A stretch of DNA of 64,000 bases from Telopea speciosissima (Eukaryota; Streptophyta; Magnoliopsida; Proteales; Proteaceae). The DNA lies in the NCBI RefSeq assembly GCF_018873765.1, contig NC_057922.1, positions 65,620,755 to 65,684,754 on the forward strand, written 5' to 3'. A program made the translations under genes and the position numbers. The notes below the pieces were generated by a model that made no database searches, had not been told where the DNA came from, and saw only the letters and a list, made by a program, of their open reading frames with translations. Shown here in pieces: positions 54,055 to 64,000 of the stretch. Within the stretch, counting starts at the first letter, position 1. Each line of letters opens with the position of its first letter.

Positions 54055-56259
54055 ATGCCACCTGAGATACGACCCCTCGTCACCGACACCAACAACAAAT
54101 TCTACTTCTTCTATGGCCATCGCAAACCATCTCAGAATCGACCAACTGTCCGTGGTGGGATCTTCTCCAATCGCAAAACCTCAAACCCTAATAGTTTTGA
54201 TCAGTCTAAAACCCTTAACCCTAAACACCAATCAAATTCCTCTTCTACCTCATTTGACCTACAAAAATGGGACCCCAATTCTCATGGATCCCTATCAACC
54301 CCACCAACAAAAACAGCGTCTGAGAAATTCTTCTCAATTGCTCAGGCCCTCACTCCAATTGCTCAATATATATGTGATTCCTTCCACAAGCACAAACATT
54401 GGGGACCATCTATTATCACTGACCTCAATAAGCTCCGACGAGTCACTCCTAAGCTTGTTGCTGAAGTTCTAAAGGTGCAAACTGATCCAAGGATCTCCTC
54501 CAAGTTCTTCCACTGGGCAGGTAAGCAGAAGGGTTACCAACACAATTTTGTTTCGTACAATGCATTTGCTTATTGCTTGAATCGTGCAAACCAATTTCGG
54601 GCAGCTGATCAAGTGCCCGAGCTCATGAACATGCAAGGGAAGCAACCTAGTGAGAAACAATTTGAAATTTTGATTAGGATGCATTCTGATGCCAGCCGGG
54701 GTCTTCGGGTGTACTATGTTTATGAAAAGATGAAGAAATTCGGAATCAAACCTAGAGTATTCCTTTACAACAGGATCATGGATGCACTTGTAAAAACGGA
54801 CCATTTGGATTTGGCAATGTCAGTTTATGATGATTTTAAAGAGGATGGGTTAATGGAAGAGAGTGTTACTTATATGATCCTGATTAAAGGGTTGTGTAAG
54901 GCAGGCAGGGCTGATGAGGTTTTTGAGCTTTTGGGTAGGATGAAGGAGAATTTGTGTAAGCCAGATGTGTTTGCTTACACGGCAATGATCCGGATATTGG
55001 TTTCAGAGGGAAATCTTGACGGTTGTGTAAGGGTTTGGGAGGAAATGCATGGGGATGGGGTTGAACCAGATGCTATGGCTTACACCACTTTGATCACAGG
55101 TTTGTGCAAGGGGAATGAGGTTGATAAAGGTTATGAACTTTTTAAGGAGATGAGAAAGAAGGGTTATTTGATAGACAGGGCTGTTTATGGCTCATTGGTT
55201 GAAGCATTTGTGGCAAATAGGAGGGTTGGTTTGGCTTGTGACTTGCTGAAAGATCTAACGGAATCTGGCTATCGGGCTGATCTGTCAATATACAATTCTT
55301 TGATAAAAGGTTTATGTAATGTGGACCAGGTAGACAAGGCTTATAAGCTTCTCCAAATCACAGTTCAGGAGGGTCTTAGTCCTGACTTTGTTACTATAAA
55401 TCCCATCTTGGTGGCTTTTGCAGAGCAAACCAGAATGAATGACTTTTGTAAATTGCTTGAGCAGATGAAGAAATTGGGATCTCCAGTTATTCATGATCTC
55501 CCCAAGTTCTTTTCATTCTTGATTGAAAAGGGGAACAGAGAACTGACAGCTTTACAAGTATTTACATACTTGAAGGAAAAAGGATATTCCAGTGTTACAA
55601 TTTACAATATCCTTATTGGGGCTCTTCACAGTATACGGGAAATCAAAGAAGCATTATCACTCTTCCATGAGATGAAAAATTCAGATGTTGGACCTGACTC
55701 ATCTACATATAGCACCATAATTCCATGCTTCGTAGAAATAGGAGATCTCAAGGAGGCATGTTTATGTTATAATAAGATAAAGGAATTGTCTTGTATTCCC
55801 ACTGTAATTGCCTATGTATCTCTTGTCAAAGGGCTCTGCAAAATTGGAGAGATCGATGCAGCAATTGTTTTAGTTCGTGACTGCTTAGCAAATGTCATGA
55901 GTGGGCCCATGGAGTTCAAATACACTCTTACCATTCTCCACGTTTGTAAGTCAGGTAATGCTGATAAGGTGATTGAAATACTGAATGAAATGATGCAACA
56001 GGGATGTCCACCGGATGAAATCATATATTCTGCTGTTACTTATGGTATGTGCAATCATGGAACTTTAGAGGAAGGAAGAAAGGTATTTGTACATATGAAA
56101 GAGCATGGCCATCTAAGAGAAGCAGAAATGATCCTATATGATGAGTTATTTATTGACCACATGAAAAAGAAGACAGCAAATTTGGTTCTGTCAGGTTTGA
56201 AGTTTTTTGGTTTGGAATCAAAGTTGAAATCAAGGGGTAGTACACTCTTACCGAGTTGA
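54055..56259 (+). CDS. P-class pentatricopeptide repeat protein, organelle RNA-binding
   Basis: A single-exon frame of 734 aa. The N-terminal region carries a conserved-looking YFFYGHRKPSQNRPTVRGG block that I associate with one plant PPR orthologue group (Arabidopsis At4g20740-like, from memory). From about residue 165 to 690 it is built of 35-residue PPR units with motifs such as VTYMILIKGLCKAGRADEVF, AYTTLITGLCKGNEVDKGYE and IAYVSLVKGLCKIGEID. It has no E, DYW or SMR domain, so it is P class. Such proteins bind specific organelle transcripts and affect their stability, splicing or translation. The N-terminus is not a textbook transit peptide, so mitochondrial versus plastid targeting is open. 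No break is seen. Confidence 0.93.
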   Translation: MPPEIRPLVTDTNNKFYFFYGHRKPSQNRPTVRGGIFSNRKTSNPNSFDQSKTLNPKHQSNSSSTSFDLQKWDPNSHGSLSTPPTKTASEKFFSIAQALTPIAQYICDSFHKHKHWGPSIITDLNKLRRVTPKLVAEVLKVQTDPRISSKFFHWAGKQKGYQHNFVSYNAFAYCLNRANQFRAADQVPELMNMQGKQPSEKQFEILIRMHSDASRGLRVYYVYEKMKKFGIKPRVFLYNRIMDALVKTDHLDLAMSVYDDFKEDGLMEESVTYMILIKGLCKAGRADEVFELLGRMKENLCKPDVFAYTAMIRILVSEGNLDGCVRVWEEMHGDGVEPDAMAYTTLITGLCKGNEVDKGYELFKEMRKKGYLIDRAVYGSLVEAFVANRRVGLACDLLKDLTESGYRADLSIYNSLIKGLCNVDQVDKAYKLLQITVQEGLSPDFVTINPILVAFAEQTRMNDFCKLLEQMKKLGSPVIHDLPKFFSFLIEKGNRELTALQVFTYLKEKGYSSVTIYNILIGALHSIREIKEALSLFHEMKNSDVGPDSSTYSTIIPCFVEIGDLKEACLCYNKIKELSCIPTVIAYVSLVKGLCKIGEIDAAIVLVRDCLANVMSGPMEFKYTLTILHVCKSGNADKVIEILNEMMQQGCPPDEIIYSAVTYGMCNHGTLEEGRKVFVHMKEHGHLREAEMILYDELFIDHMKKKTANLVLSGLKFFGLESKLKSRGSTLLPS

Positions 56260-59200
56260 AGATACATTCCAGGTAATGAAAGTCTTGAACTCCACACATT
56301 AGATATCCATAAAGTTATGTCACTTATCTAGTCACATGACTCACATTCCTATTTTCAAAAATATTTTCTTTTGTGGGGTGCACTCTACACTGTTGATTCT
56401 TATCCTTTTGTTTAGTTCTACAATGATTACATAATGCATTTGAATTCAACTATTAGTGAAAGGAGGAACAAAAAATTTTGACTTAATTGATTAATCAAAA
56501 TCCAGGCTGAGTTTTTATTTGGTGAAACAAATCTTAAGACTTCATTTGCTCACCTTTTTGGTATCAATAGCTCTTATTAATAGAGAATTATATCTTGAAA
56601 CATCTATACACATCCTTAATTTAAGAAATTGTTACGAAACCAGATTCCTGCAATCAAACCGAAGCAAAGAGAAGAGAAAGAGAGAGAGCGATGAAGAGAA
56701 GGGAAAAGAGAAGACAGCCAGAACCGTGGGAGGCTGCCTGTGGCTAGAACTAACTGTTCTACCGCAGGCCCCTCCCTCTTTTATATATATATTTAAGTGA
56801 AAGAATACAAGGGGACAGAAATGCCCCTGTACCCAATCGCAGAACAATAAAAGAAAAAGAAAAAATAATAACAACGAGACCAAACTACCTCTAGAATCAC
56901 AACAGAAATGATAGATTTAGTAATTCTAACTTTTAAAATTATGAAAATTCCAACTAATTTGAAGGTATTTAATCTAAACGTAATGAGAAATAATTGGTAT
57001 ATGAGTCCTTAGGTTTACTGTAGACCTAGCATATTAGATGTTCTTCAAGAAGGATATGATAGCTACAATTGGTTATCCATAAATAACATAAAAAAGAAAG
57101 GTGTACCTGTAGCTTTAGACCAAAAGTAGATCAACATTGAACAGGGTTAGACCGACCCAAGGATATTTTCGGTTTTGTGTGTGGTTTGAATTTTAAAACA
57201 TTGATATGAGCCAATGATGGTTCTTTGTTAAATTGGGCTAATTTGGTTAAGCCCAACCCCAAAACCAGCAAACATGTTATCTTCTTCTCTTTTTTATTTC
57301 ACCGAGGCAGCTTATTCTGTGTTTAGGGCTGGCCATCAATAACTTGTTTTTGATTGGACTGAGTAAATTGGCAATCTGGGTCTGGCAGGTACTGGGGGTG
57401 TTTTTGGAACCATGATAGCAGATTATCCTTGTATTTTTGGGCCCCAGTCGCGTTTCTGATTTAGTGTATGCTTAGCAGGGAAATTATTCAAGGATTGGAG
57501 TTTTCCCAACTAATGGGTGACCTAAGGTCTATGTGGCTCTTTAGGGTGGACAGCTTGTTAGGATAAGTAAAACAACCAACCTAATTCGAGTTGTGTGGAG
57601 GGTTGATGTGACCGATTAAAACCATTAAGATATGTAGGCTACAATTGACTATTTGTATTCTTGGTCTGGAATGACGGATCCGGTGTTTGATGCAATAGCT
57701 CTATCTGGTAAGAGTCAGAGGAGTAGGAGCAGTGTGAGAGAGAATAGCAAAACAGTTTTGGCTTTGTGTCTTATTTTCTCTCCTTTATTTCCCCTTAAAA
57801 TCTCTAGAACCAGATGGATTATCCCTGGTTATTTGTTGTGCTGTATCACTCATTGTAATCAAGACTGCTTTCACCTCAATATCCAGGCAACATTTTGGAG
57901 GACTTGATCAGTATCAAACTGCAAAAGAACTTACATTTGACTTTTGAATTGATGGCTTTTTCCATTATAACACATAAATGTACCTTCATCAATGTACTTC
58001 ATCTTTTTCTAATTATATCATCTTAGAGAATGCAAATTATCTTAATATCTAGGAACCTTTTATCTCTTGCAGTGTCTCTTAAGAGCCATCAAATGCTAGA
58101 CCACCTAGTCTTAATCAATGATAGATTAATTATGCGCTTGCTTTGAATTATTATTTTTTGTGAGATGTTACACTTCTTTTATCTCCATTTATTTGGATAA
58201 CATTCTCATTAATGTAATGCCTTCAATTTTGATATAGATATGTTTCCCATTTTCTTATAACAACGATCCATTTCTTTAAAAGTTATTGATGTGTGTGCTT
58301 TTGGGTATAGGCATTTTGGTTCCTGGGCTTACTGATAGTTGAGATTTGTTTTGGGCCGCATTGAGGAGGGAGTGCTGTTCTCTTGGAAGCTCAGTGGAGT
58401 ACCTGATGGGTTTTTAAATATTCTCTCATAATGTCATCTTCCTCTTTTGTTGAAGTACACTCCAAGCAGCAAGGTTTTCCAATTCATGGTCACAAATCAT
58501 GCAAGCTCAAAAATCTACAAGAGGGTTTCTTTGGAAGGATTTGGAGACAACTCGATAATAACAGCTACATCTGCAAATTGATGAGATTTGTCAACTGTGA
58601 CATGGAAGTTGGACTTGATGTTAGCGATAATGTCCTTATGATTGGGGAAAAGAATGATTTAGTTTAGAATACTTAATAATAGGTTATGTCCTACACTGAA
58701 CTGTGTAAATCACCTTATAGATGAAGTGGCATCAATGTTGTTATATGCTACATGCTATTGTGTGAGGTATATCCTCTAATTTATTCTGCAGAGTTCCCAT
58801 TAGTCACCATGTACATCCGTCCTTTCTTCAAAGTTATACCATCATAATGTTTCACATTTTGCACTGTACAGTGGAGACAAAGGTGCTTTTAGCTCAGGAA
58901 TCAGACCACATGTGATTGCTTGAATGAAAGTATAGTTACAAGAAAGCTTACTTAATAATGGGTCATGGTCAATTTGGATTAAGAAATCAAGTGGCATTCA
59001 TACCAAGGCTCCCCTATCTAATGGGCCACTCAAATTGGTAGCACCATGTCTCTGAAATACCCCCTCTTTGCCATGGAGATCATGTGTGTTTTGTAATTCT
59101 TAGCAGCAATTGATGATTATAGCCTAGGATTGCATATGACCTATGTATTTGTGGGTTCCAAGTCAATACATGGTTCTTACAACCATATAATATGGGATAT

Positions 59201-59524
59201 CTAATCCAAATGTGTGATAATGTCATTTTTTGTAATTCTTTACAATTTTATCCCTGCGTGAAATTATCTTACGATGAAACGCGGAAATGCATCACGGAAG
59301 TCCAGAATGTGTCAAAGACATGGGAAAGATCCCTTTCAGAAGAGCATTGGTGGTTTGGAAGAGGAGGAGCTGAACTACTTAAACCATTTTCTTGGCCTTG
59401 GGAAATAGGCAAAGGACTAACTAGAAGGCGGCGGGGCATGACTTCTCTGTCCCCACCCTTCCCTCCGTAGCTTCGGATAGAGAATCAAACCCCACTAATA
59501 TGATTAGTTTACCATGTAAAAGTA
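56260..59524. other. Intergenic region between the two PPR genes
   Basis: The PPR 3' untranslated region comes first. A purine-rich stretch with aaagagaagagaaagagag lies at about 56665-56720, followed by a tatatatatattt run at 56782, which has an LTR-like appearance. Short frames (57653-57907, 58431-58667) are unrecognised. Nothing else is supported. Confidence 0.4.
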
Positions 59525-59975
59525 TTCCACTATAGTCGCGTATAGACCGATCTTCTGTGGTTTTTTGATTTTCGTTATACTTGCGTATAAATCGACCTTC
59601 TGTGGTCTCTTGATTTTTGCTATACTCGCGTATAGATCGATCTACCATGGTTTCTTGATTTCCGCTCCGCTATATTTGTGTATACACCGACCTCGTGTGG
59701 TCTCCTGATTTTCGCTATACTCGTGTATATACCGACCTCCCATGATCTCTTGATTTCCGCTATACTCACGTATAGATTGACCTCCCGTGTTCCCTTGATT
59801 TCTAGAATACTCGCGTATAGACCGACTTCCCGTGGTCTCCTAATTTTCGCTATACTCGTGTATAGTCCGACCTCCCGTGGTCCTCTGATCTCCTCCATAG
59901 TCGCGTATAGTCCAATCTCCTGTGGTTTTCTGATCTTTGATATACTCGCGTATGGTTTGATCACTCGTTGACCCC
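59525..59975. repeat. 45-bp minisatellite, about ten units, open in both orientations
   Basis: Units are built on gctatactcgcgtatag, ccgacctcccgtgg and tctcctgattttc, about 45-48 bp each, diverged by point changes. Because most units are a multiple of three, the minus strand reads a 15-residue repeat such as YTSIAKIRRPREVGL over a 141-codon frame, and the plus strand also stays open. The array is probably not a protein gene: frames have no conserved start and the repeat shifts frame near 59650. It may be part of a retrotransposon LTR or leader. Confidence 0.85.
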
Positions 59976-60024
59976 ATCCTTTTGGTTGAGTGATTGCCAC
60001 CTCATCCTCAAAATCTAAACCTTG

Positions 60025-60205
60025 CCAAGCATTGCTCAAAATCAAATTCCAACTGAGCGTTGCTCAAAATCAAAACTTTGCTGAGCGTTGCTCAAAATAA
60101 AAAATTTATTGAGCGTTGCTCAAAATCTAAATCCTTACTAAGTATTTCTCAAAATCAAATTCCAGCTGAGCGTTGCTCAAACCCAAAACCCTGCTGAGCA
60201 ATTGC
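60025..60205. repeat. ~29-bp tandem array with a gagcgttgctc hairpin in each unit
   Basis: About six units of 28-30 bp, each containing gagcgttgctc (a gagc/gctc inverted repeat around gtt) followed by aaaatcaaa. The last units are degenerate. It directly follows the 45-bp array with about 50 bp between. Confidence 0.85.
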
Positions 60206-60919
60206 TTGAAATTAGATTCTTGAGACTCTATAAATGGGTAGTTTGGTAAAAGGAAGTCGAATAATATAATCTTGTAATTTTCCTAAAAATAAGGAAAATT
60301 TTCAAATATTCAAGAATGGTCGATGACCTTAGGATCGTGGGCGTGTGGGGTATACTCGTGGTGTAGAAAAACTTTCTCCCATTCACGAAGTAAAAATTGT
60401 ACAAATCTTATCCCAATGAAAGTCCTTCTGTATTTCACTAATGTGAAAGAGTTTTCTGTTCGGAAACATGGCCAATGGGATTGCGTGCAAAAGCATCAAT
60501 ACTCAATAGGGAGAGATTTCTACCTTTCGCGGACAGGACAGTCATTTCGGCACATCATGTGTGTGTGGGCGCAGGAGCCACGCTACCGGCAGAATCCCTT
60601 TTCCCGTAATGAGGAACTCGGGAAGATAATCATGTAATTCCTCCCCACCCCCGGTTCATCCCAGTTCTACGCCCTTTCGTCGTCGTTATCATTTTTCGCT
60701 CTCTCGTTACAGTGAAGAGTTCAACTTCTTTGCGTGTCCTCAAAACTGAAAAAGTTCAAAACTTTCTAAGGTTGCGGAAATATTGCATCCACTGCCACTG
60801 AGGCTTGCAGAAATATTGTATCCACTGCCACTAAAATCGTTGCTTTACCGATTCAAAACGAAGTTCTAAATTCTTAACCTTAGAAAGCAAGGTAGTAACC
60901 AATCCTTTTGCTTCGTGGC
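60206..60919 (+). other. LTR-like/promoter-like sequence upstream of the second PPR gene
   Basis: A TATA-like ctctataaatggg at about 60225 lies just after the tandem arrays, with A/T-rich sequence after it, an arrangement like the U3-R part of an LTR. A fragment of the 'ttctctgtg' MITE family (tcatttcggcaca..gtgtgggcgcagg) lies at about 60530-60606. A direct repeat of 'gcagaaatattg.atccactgccact' (about 60773 and 60808) sits in the region just before the PPR start. The promoter of the PPR gene must lie in this region, unless the array-bearing insertion provides it. Confidence 0.35.
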
Positions 60920-63900
60920 ATGAGAGCTTTTAAGCGAATAACGAACTGTGCTTCCTTCAGCCCATATGCTCCCCCAATTTCTCTTCGTCTATTGTTCCCC
61001 TCCTTAAATTTCTCATCAGATCAAACAAACAATCCTTCAGACTCAAAACCCAATGAAAATCTCATTCTCCAAGTTCCATTTCCACCTGTTTCATTGAATA
61101 CTGGTTTCAAGAATGCCCACCAACTCTTACAGAAGAAGATCTCACCTTCAAAAATCGATTTCTATGCGTCTTTGTTCTGCATACTAATAGAGACTTACTT
61201 GACCTGCCGTAGATTTACAGAAGCATCAGAAGCATTTGTTTCAATGAGAAATAATGGGCTCAATCCAGATTTACACGCATGGAATCGACTGCTATTCAAA
61301 TTCAATAGTTCTGGTTTGATTTCTCAGGTATGGGTTGTGTATTCAGAAATGCTATCTTGTGGGGTATTTCCGAATGTTTTCACTTACAACTTATTACTGC
61401 ACTGTTTATGCAAAGTGGGTAGGTTCAGGATGGCTTTAGATTTGCTTAGAACCGCAGCAGACGTTGACAATGTTAGCTTTAATACTGTCATCTGGGGGCT
61501 CTGCAATGAAGGAAATGTGGAACAGGCTGTTGGGTTGTTGTCAGAAATGATGAAGAAGTGTATTGAGATTGATTCTTCTACTTGTAATATCTTGGTCAAG
61601 GGGTTTTGCCAAATTGGTTCATTAAGCAATGCAGAATTGCTGATGAATGACTTTCATAATGCGTGTATTGATCGAGATATTGTATGTTTTAACACATTGA
61701 TTGACGGTTACTGTAAAAATGGAGACATTAGTAGAGCTCTCGGGTTGATGGAGACTATGAGAAGGGAGGGTATCTGGCCAGACATCGTTAGTTATAACAC
61801 ATTAATCAATGGTTTTTCTGCCACTGGGGATTTTGTTGAGGCAAAAAATCTCATGAATAAAATTTTTGGTTGTAGGAATGTTCGATTTTTAGAAAATGAT
61901 ACTGTTCATCAGGATCATAGAACAACAGAGGATAATGAAGTAGATGGCTCAGGTTTGGAGCCAAACCTTATTACATACACCACACTTATCAGTGGATACT
62001 GTAAGCAGGAAGGGCTTGAAGAAGCACTTACTTTGTATGAGGAGATGGTTAAGAGTGGTTTCATGCCTGATGTAATTACTTACAGTTCCATTCTATATGG
62101 CCTTTGCAAAAGTGAGAGGCTTGCTGAAGGCATGGTACTATTAAGGGAGATGGAAGAGATGGGTGTGACTCCTAATCAGATCTCTTATTCTATTCTAATT
62201 AATTCCTTCTTTAAAGCTGGGAATGCTGTTGAAGTTTTCCTCCTGTGGAAAGAAATGTTGGTTCGGGGAATTGTCTTTGATTTGGTAGTGTGTAATACTT
62301 TGATGGATGGACTTTTCAAGGTTGGAAAGGTTGATGAGGCAGAGAATGTATTCCAATTGCTGTTCGAGCTCAATCTTGCCCCAAATTATATCACCTATTC
62401 TGTGTTGATTGATGGACGTTGCAGGGCAGGTGACATGAAGGGTGCTGAATCTGCAGTCCAAGAAATGGAGAAGAAAAACATGGCTCCAAATGTTATTATA
62501 TATTCGTCTATTATTAATGGCTACTCTAAAAGGGGAATGCTTGATGAAGCTGTTGATGTTTTGACGAAGATGGTGGATCGAAAGGTCTTGCCAAATGTTT
62601 TCACTTATGGTACATTGATTGATGGCCACATTAGGGTGGGTAGACAGGAAATGGCATTAAACCTTTATAAGGAAATGACAAGTAGAGGTTTGGAGGCAAA
62701 CACTTTCATACTTGAGGCTTTCTTAAATAGCTTTAGGAAAGAAGGACGCCTGGAGGAAGCAGAGACGTTGTTTAAAGATATGATGCAGAGGGGTGTATCA
62801 CCGGACTGTGTTAACTACACTTCACTAATGGATGGCTTATTTAAGGCAGGAAATGAGTCTGCTGCTCTTAAAATTGCCCAAGAAATGACTGAAAAACATC
62901 AAGGGTTTGATATCGTGGCGTTCAATGTCTTCATCAATGGTCTCTTAAGGCTTGGCAAATCTGCAGAAGCACAATCAATTTATACAGGAATAAGACAGAT
63001 GGGCTTAGCTCCTGACCGTGCTACATTCAACATCATGATCAATGCATACTGCAAAGAGGGAAACTTAAAGAATGCTCTCCAACTCTGGAATGAAATGAAG
63101 AGTTATGGGTTAGTGCCCCATTCAACCACTTGTAACAACCTATTAAGAGAGTTCTGCAAGGCCGGTGAAATGCAGACAGCAATGGATTTGTTGAATGAAT
63201 TGGTGATTTCAGGATTTTCCCCAGACGCAGTTACTCATAGATTATTGCTTAGTGCATGTTCTAAGAGTAATATTGCGTCAGTATTTCAAATGCATGAATT
63301 GCTCATAGCTGTGGGACTTACACCTAATCGTACTGTTTATAACACATTCCTCACTATCTTAGGTAATCTAGGGATGACAAGGAAAGCTAGTTTTGTACTA
63401 TCAGATATGATATCAAGGGGAATTGCTGCAGATACTACTACATATAATGCTCTTATACATGGATATTGCAAAAGTAGCCATCTGGAGAGAGCGCTTACTA
63501 TGTATTCTGAAATGTTGGTTGAGGGAATTTCTCCAGATGTGACCACCTACAACACGCTTCTGCAGGGGCTTTCTACTGGTGGTTTGATGGTAGAGGCTGA
63601 TGAACTAGTTGATGAGATGAAGAAAAGAGGCTTGGTGCCCGATGCATCTACATATGACATTTTGGTTTCAGGCCACGGGAAGAAAGGAAATAAGAAGAAA
63701 TCTATAATGCTGTACTGTGAGATGGTATCAAAGGGATTCATTCCCAAAACTGGTACCTACAATGTACTTATTAGTGATTTTGCAAAGGTGGGGAAGATGG
63801 ATCAAGCTAGAGAGCTTCTGAATGAGATGCAAATCAGGGGGGTATCACCTAATTCTTCAACTTATGATATACTAATCAGTGGATTCTGCAAACTAGCTGG

Positions 63901-64000
63901 TCAAGTTGAATTGTCAAATCTAAGAGTATCATATCGTGCTGAAGCAAACATGCTTTTCGAAGTGATGAACGAGAAAGGGTTTATTCCACGTAAAAGTACT
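60920..64000 (+). CDS. P-class pentatricopeptide repeat protein, partial (open at right edge)
   Basis: An uninterrupted frame runs from ATG 60920 to the window end, 1027 codons, with no stop. The first 45 residues (MRAFKRITNCASFSPYAPPI onward) are rich in Arg, Ser and Leu and poor in acid residues, a mitochondrial-type presequence. From about residue 95 come more than 25 PPR units, for example IVCFNTLIDGYCKNGDIS, LITYTTLISGYCKQ and TTTYNALIHGYCKSSHLERA. A non-PPR insertion (about residues 320-348) interrupts the array. The order and insertion recall Arabidopsis At5g14770, a mitochondrial P-class PPR protein (from memory). Predicted role: sequence-specific binding of an organelle transcript. 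No break is seen. Confidence 0.94.
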   Translation, partial: MRAFKRITNCASFSPYAPPISLRLLFPSLNFSSDQTNNPSDSKPNENLILQVPFPPVSLNTGFKNAHQLLQKKISPSKIDFYASLFCILIETYLTCRRFTEASEAFVSMRNNGLNPDLHAWNRLLFKFNSSGLISQVWVVYSEMLSCGVFPNVFTYNLLLHCLCKVGRFRMALDLLRTAADVDNVSFNTVIWGLCNEGNVEQAVGLLSEMMKKCIEIDSSTCNILVKGFCQIGSLSNAELLMNDFHNACIDRDIVCFNTLIDGYCKNGDISRALGLMETMRREGIWPDIVSYNTLINGFSATGDFVEAKNLMNKIFGCRNVRFLENDTVHQDHRTTEDNEVDGSGLEPNLITYTTLISGYCKQEGLEEALTLYEEMVKSGFMPDVITYSSILYGLCKSERLAEGMVLLREMEEMGVTPNQISYSILINSFFKAGNAVEVFLLWKEMLVRGIVFDLVVCNTLMDGLFKVGKVDEAENVFQLLFELNLAPNYITYSVLIDGRCRAGDMKGAESAVQEMEKKNMAPNVIIYSSIINGYSKRGMLDEAVDVLTKMVDRKVLPNVFTYGTLIDGHIRVGRQEMALNLYKEMTSRGLEANTFILEAFLNSFRKEGRLEEAETLFKDMMQRGVSPDCVNYTSLMDGLFKAGNESAALKIAQEMTEKHQGFDIVAFNVFINGLLRLGKSAEAQSIYTGIRQMGLAPDRATFNIMINAYCKEGNLKNALQLWNEMKSYGLVPHSTTCNNLLREFCKAGEMQTAMDLLNELVISGFSPDAVTHRLLLSACSKSNIASVFQMHELLIAVGLTPNRTVYNTFLTILGNLGMTRKASFVLSDMISRGIAADTTTYNALIHGYCKSSHLERALTMYSEMLVEGISPDVTTYNTLLQGLSTGGLMVEADELVDEMKKRGLVPDASTYDILVSGHGKKGNKKKSIMLYCEMVSKGFIPKTGTYNVLISDFAKVGKMDQARELLNEMQIRGVSPNSSTYDILISGFCKLAGQVELSNLRVSYRAEANMLFEVMNEKGFIPRKST

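Noticed and set aside
59620-60045. 141-codon minus-strand repeat protein
   Set aside because: The frame is produced by a tandem array whose unit is a multiple of three; the opposite strand is open too, and there is no conserved start or family match.
59525-60205. CRISPR-like array
   Set aside because: Repeats are contiguous and diverged with no unique spacers, and the DNA is plant nuclear.

Overview
This window looks like nuclear DNA of a flowering plant, probably a dicot. The evidence is split genes with plant-type GT..AG introns, long P-class pentatricopeptide (PPR) genes, an intronless plant EXO70 gene, Au-type SINEs, and intergenic space full of plant transposon debris. The species cannot be named from sequence alone.

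Four protein genes are well supported, and a fifth PPR-type gene is one of them cut by the right edge. (1) LSM1 on + (5994-12849, five coding exons, 128 aa), a cytoplasmic mRNA-decay Sm-like protein, with an unusually large fourth intron (7480-12771). (2) A TMEM87/lung-seven-transmembrane family secretory-pathway membrane protein on + (16401-20861, five exons, 510 aa). (3) An EXO70 exocyst subunit on - (36090-37997, 635 aa, one exon), most like the EXO70D group. (4) A PPR protein on + (54055-56259, 734 aa). A second PPR gene on + starts at 60920 and is still open at 64000 (1027 codons seen). Weaker candidates are a two-exon small gene at 52922-53538, a terminal exon-like piece on - at 46947-47103, and non-coding first-exon-like pieces on - at 2996-3196, 48870-49135 and 52703-52830. 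A patatin-like phospholipase pseudogene fragment lies at 45976-46242.

The rest is layered mobile DNA. Mutator-like (MULE) elements with 9-bp target duplications are prominent: a Pack-MULE-like element at 39001-40439 with ~48-bp terminal inverted repeats and an exact 9-bp duplication, a 158-bp deletion relative at 27704-27861, a 1.66-kb element at 972-2629, a 425-bp element at 42978-43402, and a nested foldback composite at 43842-44946. Four decayed L1-type LINEs (21672-24034 -, 24036-26650 -, 27983-31330 -, 40665-41557 +), an RTE-type LINE end with a perfect 15-bp target duplication in a TMEM87 intron, two Au SINEs, a TRIM-like remnant and a PIF/Harbinger-type MITE are also present. 

The most unusual recurring signal is a set of six tiny insertions (14-37 bp). 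They are mostly homopolymer plus a few bases, and each sits between perfect 8-13 bp direct repeats, as if target-primed reverse transcription had left little more than a poly(A) tail. A 45-bp coding-phase minisatellite followed by a ~29-bp array (59525-60205) is the other odd structure. No defence system, CRISPR array, operon or complete autonomous transposon is visible.
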